From an uncultured Lachnospiraceae bacterium (GTDB taxonomy: Bacteria > Bacillota > Clostridia > Lachnospirales > Lachnospiraceae): DNA of 40,486 bases. The notes below the pieces were generated by a model. That model was given only the letters and a program-made list of their open reading frames with translations. It ran no database searches and was not told where the DNA came from. A program made the position numbers and the translations under genes. The DNA is taken from assembly GCA_902774915.1 (NCBI GenBank), contig CACYKH010000018.1:1-40486 (forward strand), in the 5' to 3' direction. Shown piece by piece: positions 1-7,810 of the stretch (positions within the stretch are counted from its first letter, which is position 1; each line of letters begins with the position of its first letter).

Positions 1-51
1 ACCGGCGATAACTTTTACAAGGTCACCCTTCTTAATCTTTGATGTTGCCAC
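1..51 (-). CDS. rplX: 50S ribosomal protein L24, N-terminal 17 codons only
   Basis: Only the first 17 codons lie inside the window; the rest continues past base 1. They read V(M)ATSKIKKGDLVKVIAG, the usual start of L24, whose KOW motif begins at the GDLVKVIAG stretch. L24 initiates assembly of the large subunit. The start is a GTG at 49-51, preceded by an AAGGAGG ribosome binding site, 12 nt after the rplN stop. Its position after rplN is standard for the spc part of the cluster. The identification is good despite the short length because of gene order and the exact N-terminal pattern. Confidence 0.85.
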   Translation of the reverse strand, partial: MATSKIKKGDLVKVIAG

Positions 52-63
52 GATGCTACCTCC

Positions 64-432
64 TTAAAGTACCTCAGGTGCAAGTGAGATGATCTTCATA
101 AACTTCTTATCTCTCAGCTCTCTTGCAACTGGTCCGAATATACGTGTTCCTCTTGGATTATTATCATCTTTGATAATAACTGCAGCGTTCTCGTCAAATC
201 TGATGAAGCTTCCGTCCTTACGGTGTACGCCGTGCTTTGTACGAACTACAACAGCCTTAACAACATCGCCCTTTTTTACAGTACCACCTGGTGTAGCTTC
301 CTTAACAGTAGCTACGATGATATCACCGATATTTGCATATCTTCTGGTTGAACCGCCAAGTACTCTGATGCAAAGGAGTTCCTTAGCACCTGTGTTGTCG
401 GCAACCTTAAGTCTTGATTCCTGCTGTATCAT
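64..432 (-). CDS. rplN: 50S ribosomal protein L14
   Basis: The product is 122 aa, the normal length for L14, which binds 23S rRNA near the GTPase-associated face and contacts L19. The start [18 protein letters not shown] is the hallmark N-terminus, and the [14 protein letters not shown] stretch near the C-terminus is the family signature. It lies between rpsQ and rplX with short spacers and is preceded by a good AGGAGG-like site. It is co-transcribed with the S10-spc cluster. Nothing is unusual. Confidence 0.97.
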   Translation of the reverse strand: MIQQESRLKVADNTGAKELLCIRVLGGSTRRYANIGDIIVATVKEATPGGTVKKGDVVKAVVVRTKHGVHRKDGSFIRFDENAAVIIKDDNNPRGTRIFGPVARELRDKKFMKIISLAPEVL

Positions 433-444
433 ATCATTGCCTCC

Positions 445-699
445 TTACTTAGCTCTCTCAATTATCTCAACAAGTCTCCATCTCTTATCCTTTGAAAGAG
501 GTCTTGTCTCCATAACCTTAACTCTATCGCCCTTCTTGCACTCGTTGTTCTCATCGTGTGCTTTGAGCTTATATGTTCTCTTTACGATCTTGCCGTACAG
601 TGGATGCTTAACATTGTCGATAATTGAAACAACAATAGTTTTATCCATCTTGTCACTTGTAACAAGACCAACACGTGTCTTACGTAAATTTCTGTCCAT
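445..699 (-). CDS. rpsQ: 30S ribosomal protein S17
   Basis: The 84-aa product has normal S17 length and is an OB-fold primary 16S rRNA-binding protein. It starts [20 protein letters not shown] and contains the family signature around DKTIVV and [10 protein letters not shown]. The C-terminal [16 protein letters not shown] stretch is also typical. It sits between rpmC and rplN, the conserved order of the operon. Confidence 0.97.
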   Translation of the reverse strand: MDRNLRKTRVGLVTSDKMDKTIVVSIIDNVKHPLYGKIVKRTYKLKAHDENNECKKGDRVKVMETRPLSKDKRWRLVEIIERAK

Positions 700-721
700 T
701 GTTTATCTCCTTTCCCGACTC

Positions 722-925
722 TTAAGCATTTGCCTTTTCAGCTATAACTGTCTGAATACGTGCAATGTTTCTTCTTACCTCTTTAATTCTGCTAGTGTTC
801 TCAAGCTGGTTAGTAGCATTCTGGAACTTAAGGTTGAATAGCTCTTTCTTAGCATCTACGAGGTCGACATTTAACTCATCTACTGACTTAGTCTTTAACT
901 CTTCTACGAATTCTTTAGTCTTCAC
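722..925 (-). CDS. rpmC: 50S ribosomal protein L29
   Basis: The 67-aa product is a two-helix L29 protein, found near the polypeptide exit tunnel where it helps form the SRP and trigger-factor docking site. It starts [14 protein letters not shown] and has the conserved [16 protein letters not shown] segment. Its ATG overlaps the rplP stop by one base, indicating translational coupling. Confidence 0.96.
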   Translation of the reverse strand: MKTKEFVEELKTKSVDELNVDLVDAKKELFNLKFQNATNQLENTSRIKEVRRNIARIQTVIAEKANA

Positions 926-1342
926 TATTCGTTACCTCCTTCCAGATCAGCCTTTGAAACGATCTTACACTTAATTGGAAGCTTGTGTGCTGCAAGTCTG
1001 AGGGCCTCTCTAGCCTTCTCCTCTGGTACACCAGCAACCTCGAATAATACTCTGCCTGGCTTAACAACTGCTACCCAGTATTCTACAGCACCCTTTCCGG
1101 ATCCCATACGAACACCGATAGGCTTAGATGTTACAGGCTTGTCTGGGAACATATTTACCCTCACGTCTAAGGTGACGTGTGATAGCAACTCTGGCAGCCT
1201 CAATCTGATTGGATCTAATCCAAGCTGGCTCCATTGCTACAATACCATACTCGCCTCTGTGAAGCTTGTTTCCTCTTGTAGCCTTACCCTTCATTGAGCC
1301 ACGCTGCTGCTTACGATATTTTACTCTCTTTGGCATTAACAT
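925..1342 (-). pseudogene. rplP: 50S ribosomal protein L16, reading frame broken near base 1153
   Basis: The gene is complete at both ends but lies in two frames. From the ATG at 1342 the frame reads [15 protein letters not shown] through [15 protein letters not shown] (codon at 1156-1154), then runs out of register to a stop. The rest of L16, from [13 protein letters not shown] to the normal C-terminus, continues in another frame from 1152 to 925. L16 proteins normally have about five residues (VWIxx) between the GK and FPDK blocks. Here only 4 nt separate AAA and TTC where 15 would be expected, so about 11 nt seem to be missing. L16 is needed for 50S maturation and the peptidyl-transferase centre, so a sequencing or assembly deletion is more likely than true loss. 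Spacing to rpsC and rpmC is normal. Confidence 0.85.
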
Positions 1343-1344
1343 GA

Positions 1345-2007
1345 TTATTTCGCTCCTTCCTTCTTGTTCTTAGTTGGAAGTACTTCACCATGGTAAATCC
1401 AAGTCTTAACACCTACTTTACCGTATGTTGTGTCAGCCTCAGCAAAACCATAGTCGATGTCGGCACGAAGAGTCTGAAGAGGAATTGTTCCCTCGCTGTA
1501 TGACTCTGTTCTAGCCATATCTGCACCACCAAGACGTCCTGATACACTAGTCTTGATTCCAAGAACTCCGCCCTTCATAGCTCTTCCCATGCAAGACTTC
1601 ATAGCTCTACGGAATGAGATACGATTCTCAAGCTGCTGAGCAATGTTCTCAGCAACAAGCTGTGCATCGATATCTGGCTTCTTAATTTCCTTAACGTCGA
1701 TTATAAGTTTCTTAGATGTAAGCTTCTGTACATCTGCTTTGATCTTCTCAATCTCAGCTCCACCCTTACCAATTACGATACCAGGCTTAGCTGTGAAAAG
1801 ACTTATCTTAACTCTATCTCTTGTTCTCTCGATATCGATCTTAGAGATGTTAGCCTCATATAGTCTTTTCTTAAGATATTTTCTAATGTTGTAGTCTTCT
1901 ACAAGGTTGTTTGAGAACTCATCGTTCTTAGTATCTGCATACCATTTGGAGTTCCAGTCCTTGATGACACCAACTCTTAAACCATGTGGATTAACTTTCT
2001 GTCCCAT
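1345..2007 (-). CDS. rpsC: 30S ribosomal protein S3
   Basis: The 220-aa product starts [20 protein letters not shown], the S3 signature. It has the type II KH domain ([20 protein letters not shown]) around residues 65-85, and the C-terminal S3 domain with [17 protein letters not shown] and [13 protein letters not shown]3 lies at the mRNA entry channel of the small subunit and contributes to mRNA unwinding. It is 11 nt downstream of rplV and 2 nt upstream of rplP. Confidence 0.97.
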   Translation of the reverse strand: MGQKVNPHGLRVGVIKDWNSKWYADTKNDEFSNNLVEDYNIRKYLKKRLYEANISKIDIERTRDRVKISLFTAKPGIVIGKGGAEIEKIKADVQKLTSKKLIIDVKEIKKPDIDAQLVAENIAQQLENRISFRRAMKSCMGRAMKGGVLGIKTSVSGRLGGADMARTESYSEGTIPLQTLRADIDYGFAEADTTYGKVGVKTWIYHGEVLPTKNKKEGAK

Positions 2008-2018
2008 GCTCTTTCCTC

Positions 2019-2405
2019 CTATCTTTCGTCAAGCACTACTGTAATGTGGCTTGTTCTCTTCTCGATTCTGTATGCTCTACCCTGTGCTCTTGGGTGAATT
2101 CTCTTCATTGTAGGTCCTTTGTTTGCAAAGCACTCAGCAATATAGAGGTTTTCAGCCTTGAGACCATTGTTGTTCTCAGCGTTAGCTACTGCTGACTGAA
2201 GCAGCTTGTAGATAACCTTTGAACCTTTACGGTTGTTATACTGTAGGATAGCAAGAGCTTCGTTGACATCTTTTCCTCTGATGGCATCTAATACAAAACA
2301 TGCCTTAGTTACAGAAACCCTAGCGTAAGAAATCTTAGCTGAAGGTCTAGTATCTTTATTTTCATTTCTCTCTCTTTTAACTTGAGATCTATGTCCTTTT
2401 GCCAT
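2019..2405 (-). CDS. rplV: 50S ribosomal protein L22
   Basis: The 128-aa product contains the L22 core: [20 protein letters not shown], then [17 protein letters not shown], and the conserved [21 protein letters not shown]-terminus. L22 lines the exit tunnel with its beta-hairpin loop. The N-terminus [18 protein letters not shown] is a longer basic extension than in the shortest bacterial forms. The ATG at 2405 has a GGAG site upstream and follows the rpsS stop by 16 nt. Confidence 0.96.
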   Translation of the reverse strand: MAKGHRSQVKRERNENKDTRPSAKISYARVSVTKACFVLDAIRGKDVNEALAILQYNNRKGSKVIYKLLQSAVANAENNNGLKAENLYIAECFANKGPTMKRIHPRAQGRAYRIEKRTSHITVVLDER

Positions 2406-2421
2406 TTTCTACTCTCCTTTA

Positions 2422-2697
2422 TTATTTACCCTTCTTCTCATCCTTACCATGACCTCTGTAAGTTCTTGTTGCAACGAACTCACCGAGCTTATGGCCAACC
2501 ATATCCTCTGTTACATATACAGGAATATGTGTTCTACCATTATGTACTGCAATTGTGTGTCCTACGAATGAAGGGAAGATAGTTGAACGTCTAGACCAAG
2601 TCTTAACAACTTCTTTCTGGTCGTTCTTATTCATCTCATCAATCTTCTTGAGTAGACTTGCGTCTGCGAAAGGGCCTTTCTTTAATGAACGTGCCAT
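2422..2697 (-). CDS. rpsS: 30S ribosomal protein S19
   Basis: The 91-aa product starts [20 protein letters not shown] and contains [20 protein letters not shown] and [16 protein letters not shown], the diagnostic S19 blocks. S19 is in the head of the small subunit and contacts S13 and the A-site region. It lies between rplB and rplV in the standard order. Confidence 0.97.
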   Translation of the reverse strand: MARSLKKGPFADASLLKKIDEMNKNDQKEVVKTWSRRSTIFPSFVGHTIAVHNGRTHIPVYVTEDMVGHKLGEFVATRTYRGHGKDEKKGK

Positions 2698-2711
2698 TTA
2701 ATTAGTCCTCC

Positions 2712-3554
2712 TTACTTAACATTCTTACCTAATCTGTTTCTGATGATCATCTTGTTAGACTTATTCTTCTTCTTCCTTGTCTTAAGTCCAAGTGCTGGCT
2801 TACCCCAAGGAGTTGAAGGACCTGGTCTACCGATTGGTGCTCTACCTTCACCACCACCGTGTGGGTGATCGTTAGGGTTCATAACAGATCCACGAACTGT
2901 AGGACGAATGCCCATGTGACGCTTACGTCCAGCCTTACCGATATTTACAAGGCTGTGTTCTCCATTTCCTACACTACCTATAGTTGCTCTTGACTGGATA
3001 GGTACGTATCTCATCTCTCCTGATGGAAGACGAAGTGTTGCGTACTTTCCTTCTTTAGCCATAAGCTGTGCGCTGTTACCAGCTGAACGAACAAGCTGTC
3101 CACCCTTACCAGGTACAAGCTCAATGTTGTGAACCTCAGTACCTACTGGGATGTTTGCAAGTGGAAGGCAGTTACCAACTTTGATTTCTGCCTCAGGACC
3201 GTTCATAAGCTTATCTCCAACCTTAAGTCCTGCTGGAGCTAAAATGTATGTCTTTGTACCGTCAGCGTAAACAAGAAGAGCTATATTAGCTGTTCTGTTT
3301 GGATCGTACTCGATTGTAGCAACCTTTGCTTCGATGTCATCCTTATTACGCTTAAAATCGATAATTCTATATTTCTGTCTATTTCCGCCGCCGTGATGTC
3401 TAACAGTAATCTTACCCTGATTGTTACGACCAGCTGTCTTATTCTTAGATGCAAGAAGTGACTTCTCTGGCTTATCAGTTGTGATTACGTCAAAATCAAG
3501 ACCGGTCATATTCCTTCTGGAAGGTGTATATGCTTTATATACTTTGATTCCCAT
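2712..3554 (-). CDS. rplB: 50S ribosomal protein L2
   Basis: The 280-aa product has typical L2 length. It starts [20 protein letters not shown] and carries the OB and SH3-like RNA-binding domains. The C-terminal signature [19 protein letters not shown] includes the histidine (in HPHGGG) linked to peptidyl-transferase function, followed by [16 protein letters not shown]2 is a core 50S protein. It sits between rplW and rpsS. Confidence 0.98.
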   Translation of the reverse strand: MGIKVYKAYTPSRRNMTGLDFDVITTDKPEKSLLASKNKTAGRNNQGKITVRHHGGGNRQKYRIIDFKRNKDDIEAKVATIEYDPNRTANIALLVYADGTKTYILAPAGLKVGDKLMNGPEAEIKVGNCLPLANIPVGTEVHNIELVPGKGGQLVRSAGNSAQLMAKEGKYATLRLPSGEMRYVPIQSRATIGSVGNGEHSLVNIGKAGRKRHMGIRPTVRGSVMNPNDHPHGGGEGRAPIGRPGPSTPWGKPALGLKTRKKKNKSNKMIIRNRLGKNVK

Positions 3555-3579
3555 CTTGTTTCTCCTTTCAAACTACTCT

Positions 3580-3879
3580 TTACAGTCCTTCAAAAAGCTC
3601 GATGTCAGCGCTGTCAGCTGTAAGCTGTACATATGCCTTCTTGCTCTTTGCTGTCTTACCATAAACCATGCCACGTCTCTTTGTCTTGCCATCGCAGTTC
3701 ATTGTGTTAACCTTAGCAACCTTAACACCGTCGAACATCTTTTCAACAGCTTCCTTAATCTGAGACTTGTTAGCTTCTGGATGAACGAGGAATGTATACT
3801 TCTTCTCAACCATTGTGTTCATACTCTTCTCAGTAAGAACTGGCTTTAAAATAACGTCATAATACTTTATCGCTGCCAT
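3580..3879 (-). CDS. rplW: 50S ribosomal protein L23
   Basis: The 99-aa product reads [20 protein letters not shown], then [20 protein letters not shown], the L23/L25e family pattern. L23 surrounds the tunnel exit and is the docking site for trigger factor and SRP. Its start codon overlaps the end of rplD by one base, giving tight coupling. Confidence 0.96.
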   Translation of the reverse strand: MAAIKYYDVILKPVLTEKSMNTMVEKKYTFLVHPEANKSQIKEAVEKMFDGVKVAKVNTMNCDGKTKRRGMVYGKTAKSKKAYVQLTADSADIELFEGL

Positions 3880-4499
3880 TATGCATATACCTCCTCTAAA
3901 GCTTTTACTGCATCCTTTGTCATTACAAGGCTGTCATACTTAAGAATGTCATATACATTGATTGCCTCTCTAGCCTCTGTCTTAACATCAGGAATATTTC
4001 TAGCTGAAAGAACTACGTTAGCACTCTCACCCTCTGTGATAACAAGAGCTTTGTTAGCCTTGATGTTATCGAGGATCTTTGCGAACTCTTTTGTCTTTGG
4101 TGCATCAAGTGCAAGTTCATCAACAACGATGAGCTTCTTGTCATTTACCTTAGATGTAAGAGCTGAGAAAAGTGCAAGACGACTCTCTTTCTTATTAATC
4201 TTCTTTGAATAATCTCTTGGCTTTGGTGCAAATACAACACCACCACCTGTCCACTGTGGAGCTCTGATAGAACCCTGTCTAGCATGACCTGTTCCCTTCT
4301 GTCTCCATGGCTTTCTACCACCACCGCGAACTTCTGAACGTGTGAGAGCACTCTGTGTTCCCTGACGTCTGTTAGCGAGAGTAGCAACAACAGCCTTGTG
4401 AACTATTGCTTCATTTATCTCTACACCGAAGATCTTATCGCTGAGATCAATCTTCTCAACTTCTTTACCTTCTGTGTTGACTACAGATATCTTTGCCAT
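3879..4499 (-). CDS. rplD: 50S ribosomal protein L4
   Basis: The 206-aa product has the L4 pattern: a globular core with [20 protein letters not shown] and the extended tunnel loop [19 protein letters not shown]. In E. coli L4 also represses its own operon by acting on the S10 leader, which is relevant to the leader upstream of rpsJ here; whether L4 does this in this organism is unknown. It is 24 nt downstream of rplC and overlaps rplW by one base. Confidence 0.97.
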   Translation of the reverse strand: MAKISVVNTEGKEVEKIDLSDKIFGVEINEAIVHKAVVATLANRRQGTQSALTRSEVRGGGRKPWRQKGTGHARQGSIRAPQWTGGGVVFAPKPRDYSKKINKKESRLALFSALTSKVNDKKLIVVDELALDAPKTKEFAKILDNIKANKALVITEGESANVVLSARNIPDVKTEAREAINVYDILKYDSLVMTKDAVKALEEVYA

Positions 4500-4523
4500 T
4501 TTTTAATCCTCCTTCCGTAAGTG

Positions 4524-5210
4524 TTATGCTCCAGCCTTAACTGACTCTGTAATAACAACGAGTGACTTCTTAGGTCCTGGAACAGCGCCTCTTACGAGAA
4601 TTATGTTATTCTCGGCATCTATCTTAACAACCTCAAGGTTCTGAATAGTTACCTTTTCAGCACCCATATGTCCTGGCATCTTCTTACCCTTCATTACCTT
4701 ACTAGGATCTGAAGCAGCACCGTTAGAACCAGCATGACGATGGTACTTTGAACCATGTCCTGAAGGACCTGACTTAAGACCATATCTCTTAATACCACCA
4801 GCGTATCCTTTACCCTTTGACTTAGCAGTTACATCAACCTTATCTCCCTCTTCGAAGATGTCAGCCTTGATAACTGTCTCACCAGGTACATACTCTGATG
4901 CGTTCTCGAACTTGAACTCTTTTACAAATCTCTTAGCTTCAACGCCAGCTTTCTTTGCATGTCCAACCTCTGCCTTAGTAGCTCCGTGTGGATTGTGAAC
5001 TACCTTCTTGCCAGAACCATCCTTTGTTATAATCTTCTCTTTGATTTCTCCGAAGCCAACCTGAACTGCTTCGTAGCCATCATTCTCAACTGTCTTAACC
5101 TGCAGTACATCGCAAGGTCCAGCAGCAAGAACTGTTACTGGAATGAGCTGACCGTTTTCTCCCCAGATCTGAGTCATTCCAACTTTTTCAGCAAGTATTG
5201 CCTTTTTCAT
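4524..5210 (-). CDS. rplC: 50S ribosomal protein L3
   Basis: From the chosen ATG at 5210 the product is 228 aa and begins [20 protein letters not shown], the standard L3 N-terminus. AGGAGG lies 9 nt upstream. The frame is open 13 codons further to 5249, but that extension does not fit the family and would contain the ribosome binding site. The [17 protein letters not shown] and [16 protein letters not shown] stretches are the central loop signatures near the peptidyl-transferase centre. Unusually, 180 nt separate it from rpsJ, whereas the other spacers in this operon are under 30 nt. Confidence 0.96.
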   Translation of the reverse strand: MKKAILAEKVGMTQIWGENGQLIPVTVLAAGPCDVLQVKTVENDGYEAVQVGFGEIKEKIITKDGSGKKVVHNPHGATKAEVGHAKKAGVEAKRFVKEFKFENASEYVPGETVIKADIFEEGDKVDVTAKSKGKGYAGGIKRYGLKSGPSGHGSKYHRHAGSNGAASDPSKVMKGKKMPGHMGAEKVTIQNLEVVKIDAENNIILVRGAVPGPKKSLVVITESVKAGA

Positions 5211-5390
5211 TTCTGAATTCCTCCTAATTTGATTTACAGCGGATTTCATACTATATAGTAGAAATCATTCTAAATTATTTACAGCGGGCCATTCTGTGAT
5301 GGTCTTACTAAATACGCTACATTATTTATATGCAGGAATTTTGTTTAATGTAGTCAATTAGGTACTGTATTATAATTTTTCCTCTTTGTT
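5211..5390 (-). promoter_or_regulatory. Unusually long rpsJ-rplC spacer with a repeated rplC leader segment
   Basis: This 180-nt AT-rich spacer has no convincing gene. An 11-nt word, atttacagcgg on the plus strand, occurs at 5232-5242 and again at 5277-5287. Each copy lies beside a similar ctaa(a)ttt block, so the segment just upstream of the rplC ribosome binding site is imperfectly duplicated 45 nt away. A TTGACT with a TATAAA about 21 nt downstream is visible on the minus strand, but the spacing is poor for a sigma-A promoter. The spacer could hold a secondary promoter or a control site for rplC; neither is shown. Confidence 0.35.
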
Positions 5391-5705
5391 TTACTTCATT
5401 CTCATGTCTACATATACACCAGCTGAGATGTCAATCTTACGAAGTACGTCGATTGTCTTCTGATTTGGTGCAGCAACATCGATGAGTCTCTTGTGAGTTC
5501 TCTGCTCGAACTGCTCTCTACTATCCTTATACTTGTGAACTGCTCTAAGAATAGTAACCTTTTCAACCTTAGTAGGCATTGGGATTGGTCCACTTACCTG
5601 TGCACCTGAACTCTTTACTGCTTCTACGATCTGCTTAGCTGCCTGATCGATGAGTTCATGATCATATGCCTTTAATGTGATTCTCATTACTTGATTGTTA
5701 GCCAT
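5391..5705 (-). CDS. rpsJ: 30S ribosomal protein S10
   Basis: The 104-aa product read from the ATG at 5705 is [20 protein letters not shown], followed by [20 protein letters not shown] and the [20 protein letters not shown] signature. S10 is a head protein of the small subunit and, with NusB, a transcription antitermination factor. The frame extends upstream to 5732, but AGGAGG lies 11 nt before the 5705 start, inside that extension, so the shorter form is preferred. It is the first gene of the operon, behind a leader of about 250 nt. Confidence 0.95.
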   Translation of the reverse strand: MANNQVMRITLKAYDHELIDQAAKQIVEAVKSSGAQVSGPIPMPTKVEKVTILRAVHKYKDSREQFEQRTHKRLIDVAAPNQKTIDVLRKIDISAGVYVDMRMK

Positions 5706-5963
5706 AAAAAAAGCCGCCTCCTTTTTTTGCATTTTTTAAATGCCGAGCAAGTGGTGACTGTACAACTATCCCGGGTGTATCGCGCTTCTCTCTTAAAAAA
5801 AGAGATAAAACGGAGTGACATCCGTCATCTCTGACCCTTGTCAGATGGTTATAGTACAGTGACTTGTCGCCAGATTCTTTGATCTTGACATTCGCTCCAC
5901 GATATTACCTGCTCCTGCAGCAGCAACTACCGCTTCTTTGCTATCAATGTCACAGCAAGAGAT
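5706..5963 (-). promoter_or_regulatory. Structured leader of the S10 operon
   Basis: About 250 nt of RNA precede rpsJ. The leader contains a long-range stem: ACTGTAC (5757-5763, plus strand) pairs with GTACAGT (5854-5860), extended by an ATAG/CTAT block on one side. Within it lie a perfect 5-bp hairpin (CTGAC-AAGG-GTCAG as RNA sense, about 5831-5844) and the terminator-like hairpin listed separately. Its 3' side can instead pair downstream. This is the layout of an attenuation-type ribosomal-protein leader. The ligand is unknown; L4 acts on the E. coli S10 leader but no sequence similarity to that leader was recognised. Confidence 0.5.
5795..5831 (-). terminator. Terminator-like attenuator hairpin in the S10 leader
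   Basis: In RNA sense the arm GAGAT-g-ACGGA (5831-5821) pairs with TCCGT-ttt-ATCTC (5814-5802), a 10-bp stem with an internal loop, followed by seven Us (5801-5795). It lies between the promoter and rpsJ, so it would cut transcription before the operon. The 3' side of the stem and the U tract can alternatively pair with the following AAGAG (5794-5790), giving a possible antiterminator. Confidence 0.5.
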
Positions 5964-5992
5964 ATACTACCACAACCCCAAAACTAATGCAA
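5964..5992 (-). promoter_or_regulatory. Probable sigma-A promoter of the S10 operon
   Basis: On the minus strand a TTGCAT -35 element (5992-5987) is followed by a 17-nt spacer and a TAGTAT -10 element (5969-5964) with an extended TGG just before it. It lies immediately after the terminator of the preceding signalling operon and about 260 nt before rpsJ. The -35 is a weak match, which the extended -10 would offset. Confidence 0.55.
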
Positions 5993-6003
5993 GCACTTTT
6001 TTA

Positions 6004-6045
6004 AATAAAAAATAAGTCAGTGGGACCAGATCTCACTGACTTATT
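6004..6045 (-). terminator. Terminator of the signalling operon
   Basis: A 12-bp perfect stem, AATAAGTCAGTG (6011-6022) with CACTGACTTATT (6034-6045), is followed on the minus strand by TTTTTATTTAA. It lies 13 nt after the stop of the MBL-GAF-GGDEF gene. The plus-strand side also has a T-rich end, but no plus-strand gene precedes it. Confidence 0.85.
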
Positions 6046-6058
6046 TTTATGTAAACCA

Positions 6059-7810
6059 TTAGTGGATTACACAGTTTCTTCCACTTTCTTTTGCGGTGTA
6101 CAGATGTTCATCTGCTTTGCTGATATTTTCTTCTATAGATAATTCAGAATCATACTGTCTGCATCCAAAGCTCATTGTTACGCTTATAGTATTTCCATCA
6201 GCATTGATCTCGGAATTCTGAATTCTCTCACGAATCTTCTCAGCCTTTGCCACACTCTTCTCCAGGTCGGTATCTGGCATCATCATAATGAACTCTTCAC
6301 CGCCCCATCTGTAAACAGCTTCTTTGTCGCCGCATGAATCTTCTAATATAGAAGCAACAAATGCAAGAACGTCATCACCAGCATTGTGTCCGTAAGTATC
6401 GTTAACTCTCTTGAACTTATCGATATCGCAGATAAAGAGGCTCAGCTTACGGTCCTCATCTATTACCTTATTATATATACGTGAGAAATCACTGTAGAAT
6501 CCCATTCTGTTCTTCAGCTTAGTCAGCTTGTCATGATGTGACTCTTCATAGAAGCTTTCTGACTCAACAGCAAGTCCACAGATAAGAGCAGCCATTGAAA
6601 GCTTTCTTACATCTTCTTCCTCATCGAATCCACCATCACCATTCTTATTAATGATCTGGAATGCACCGATAAACTGTCCATTAATATCCGCAACCGGCAT
6701 AACCAGAACTGACTTTGTTGTATAGCCTGTCATCCAGTCAACATCCTTATTAAAATCAGGATCACTATATGGATCATTGGTCACAACAATCTTTCCTGTC
6801 TTAAGAGCTCTTCCAACAAGACCTGTATCGTCAGGAATTACAATCTTATCAACTCCTGTAGCAGATGTAGTCCAAAGCTCTTTCTTATGCTTGTCCCATT
6901 TCCAGAAGCTGGCTCTGTCAGCATCTGCCATAGTTCTGCCAAGCTCTGTCATATATTCGAAGATAGCACCATGATCCTTTTCCTTGTCGCTGCACATCTC
7001 AGCATAAAGCTTAGCACTGATATCATATATGTCTTTTAATGTAGTTTCTTTATTCATCTTTTCATTCCCCTTAAAACTTGCCAGCGGTGCCAGATTAAAA
7101 CCTGTACCCCTTACCGCTTCTCTTATCTTCTCCTCATCATCAAGATGCATCAGGAAAACAGTCACATTCTTCTCTTTGAATTGGTTTACATAATCTAGAA
7201 GTCTCTGTACATACAAATGAACAGTACTTTCAAATGCAGAGCATTCAGTATAGAGATAAGTTCCTTCCTTTATATAAGGAAGAAATGGATCCAGACTATT
7301 CGTATCTCCTGTATAAACTACATGCTTATCTCCCACAAAGAGACTGTAGCCATAGCATTTCCCCTTCAGCTCTGGTACATGCTCCGTTGGGATAACCGCA
7401 TCCAGCCAGGATGTGCCAGGATGTGTCTTTGCATATTTCAGCTTATAATCCTCTGCAGTTACAAGGTCATAAACTTCAGGACTGCATCCATCCATTTCAT
7501 TCAGATAGTATCTCAGATTATCCCTGACCATTTCACCCGGTGCTACAACAATAATTTTAACATGCCAGACGAACCTTGCATAGTGAATAAGCATAGGAAT
7601 TCCTGCCACATGGTCACTATGAGTATGCGTAACCGCAACTACTATCCTCTCTACCTCCTGACCATCGGCAACAGATTCAAGGCCGTAATTCTTCATCTTA
7701 ATAAATGCCATCATAGAGCAATCCATCAAAACAAGACTCTTCTTATAATAGAAGAAAGCCGTATTATGATTATCTGAAAAACCGGAACCACGTCCGAAGA
7801 ATTTTATCAT
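6059..7810 (-). CDS. Metallo-beta-lactamase-fold/GAF/GGDEF fusion, probable diguanylate cyclase
   Basis: The 583-aa product has three parts. Residues about 1-255 are a metallo-beta-lactamase fold with the metal-binding motif T-H62-T-H64-S-D66-H67-VAG and a later YTGDTNS strand, resembling RNase Z-type hydrolases. Residues about 265-420 form a GAF sensor (WKWDKHKKELWTTSATG, then VLVMPVADINGQFIGAFQII). Residues about 425-583 form a GGDEF domain with intact GGEEF at 503-507 and CDIDKFKRVNDTYGHNAGD upstream, so c-di-GMP synthesis is expected. The product-inhibition RxxD motif is absent; GDKE occupies that place. No membrane segment is seen, so it is cytosolic. Its ATG overlaps the adenylate cyclase stop (ATGA), so the two are translationally coupled. 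The substrate of the hydrolase-like domain is unknown. Confidence 0.88.
   Translation of the reverse strand: MIKFFGRGSGFSDNHNTAFFYYKKSLVLMDCSMMAFIKMKNYGLESVADGQEVERIVVAVTHTHSDHVAGIPMLIHYARFVWHVKIIVVAPGEMVRDNLRYYLNEMDGCSPEVYDLVTAEDYKLKYAKTHPGTSWLDAVIPTEHVPELKGKCYGYSLFVGDKHVVYTGDTNSLDPFLPYIKEGTYLYTECSAFESTVHLYVQRLLDYVNQFKEKNVTVFLMHLDDEEKIREAVRGTGFNLAPLASFKGNEKMNKETTLKDIYDISAKLYAEMCSDKEKDHGAIFEYMTELGRTMADADRASFWKWDKHKKELWTTSATGVDKIVIPDDTGLVGRALKTGKIVVTNDPYSDPDFNKDVDWMTGYTTKSVLVMPVADINGQFIGAFQIINKNGDGGFDEEEDVRKLSMAALICGLAVESESFYEESHHDKLTKLKNRMGFYSDFSRIYNKVIDEDRKLSLFICDIDKFKRVNDTYGHNAGDDVLAFVASILEDSCGDKEAVYRWGGEEFIMMMPDTDLEKSVAKAEKIRERIQNSEINADGNTISVTMSFGCRQYDSELSIEENISKADEHLYTAKESGRNCVIH

Noticed and set aside
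89-841. A 250-codon plus-strand open frame over the ribosomal protein genes
   Set aside because: It is antisense to rplN, rpsQ and rpmC, whose products are unmistakable, and has no family features or ribosome binding site. Other long plus-strand frames over 24500-29900 are rejected for the same reason.
925-1342. Programmed ribosomal frameshift in rplP
   Set aside because: A frame change at 1153 would still leave out about four conserved residues of L16, and no slippery site with a stimulator is seen. A deletion in the sequence fits better.
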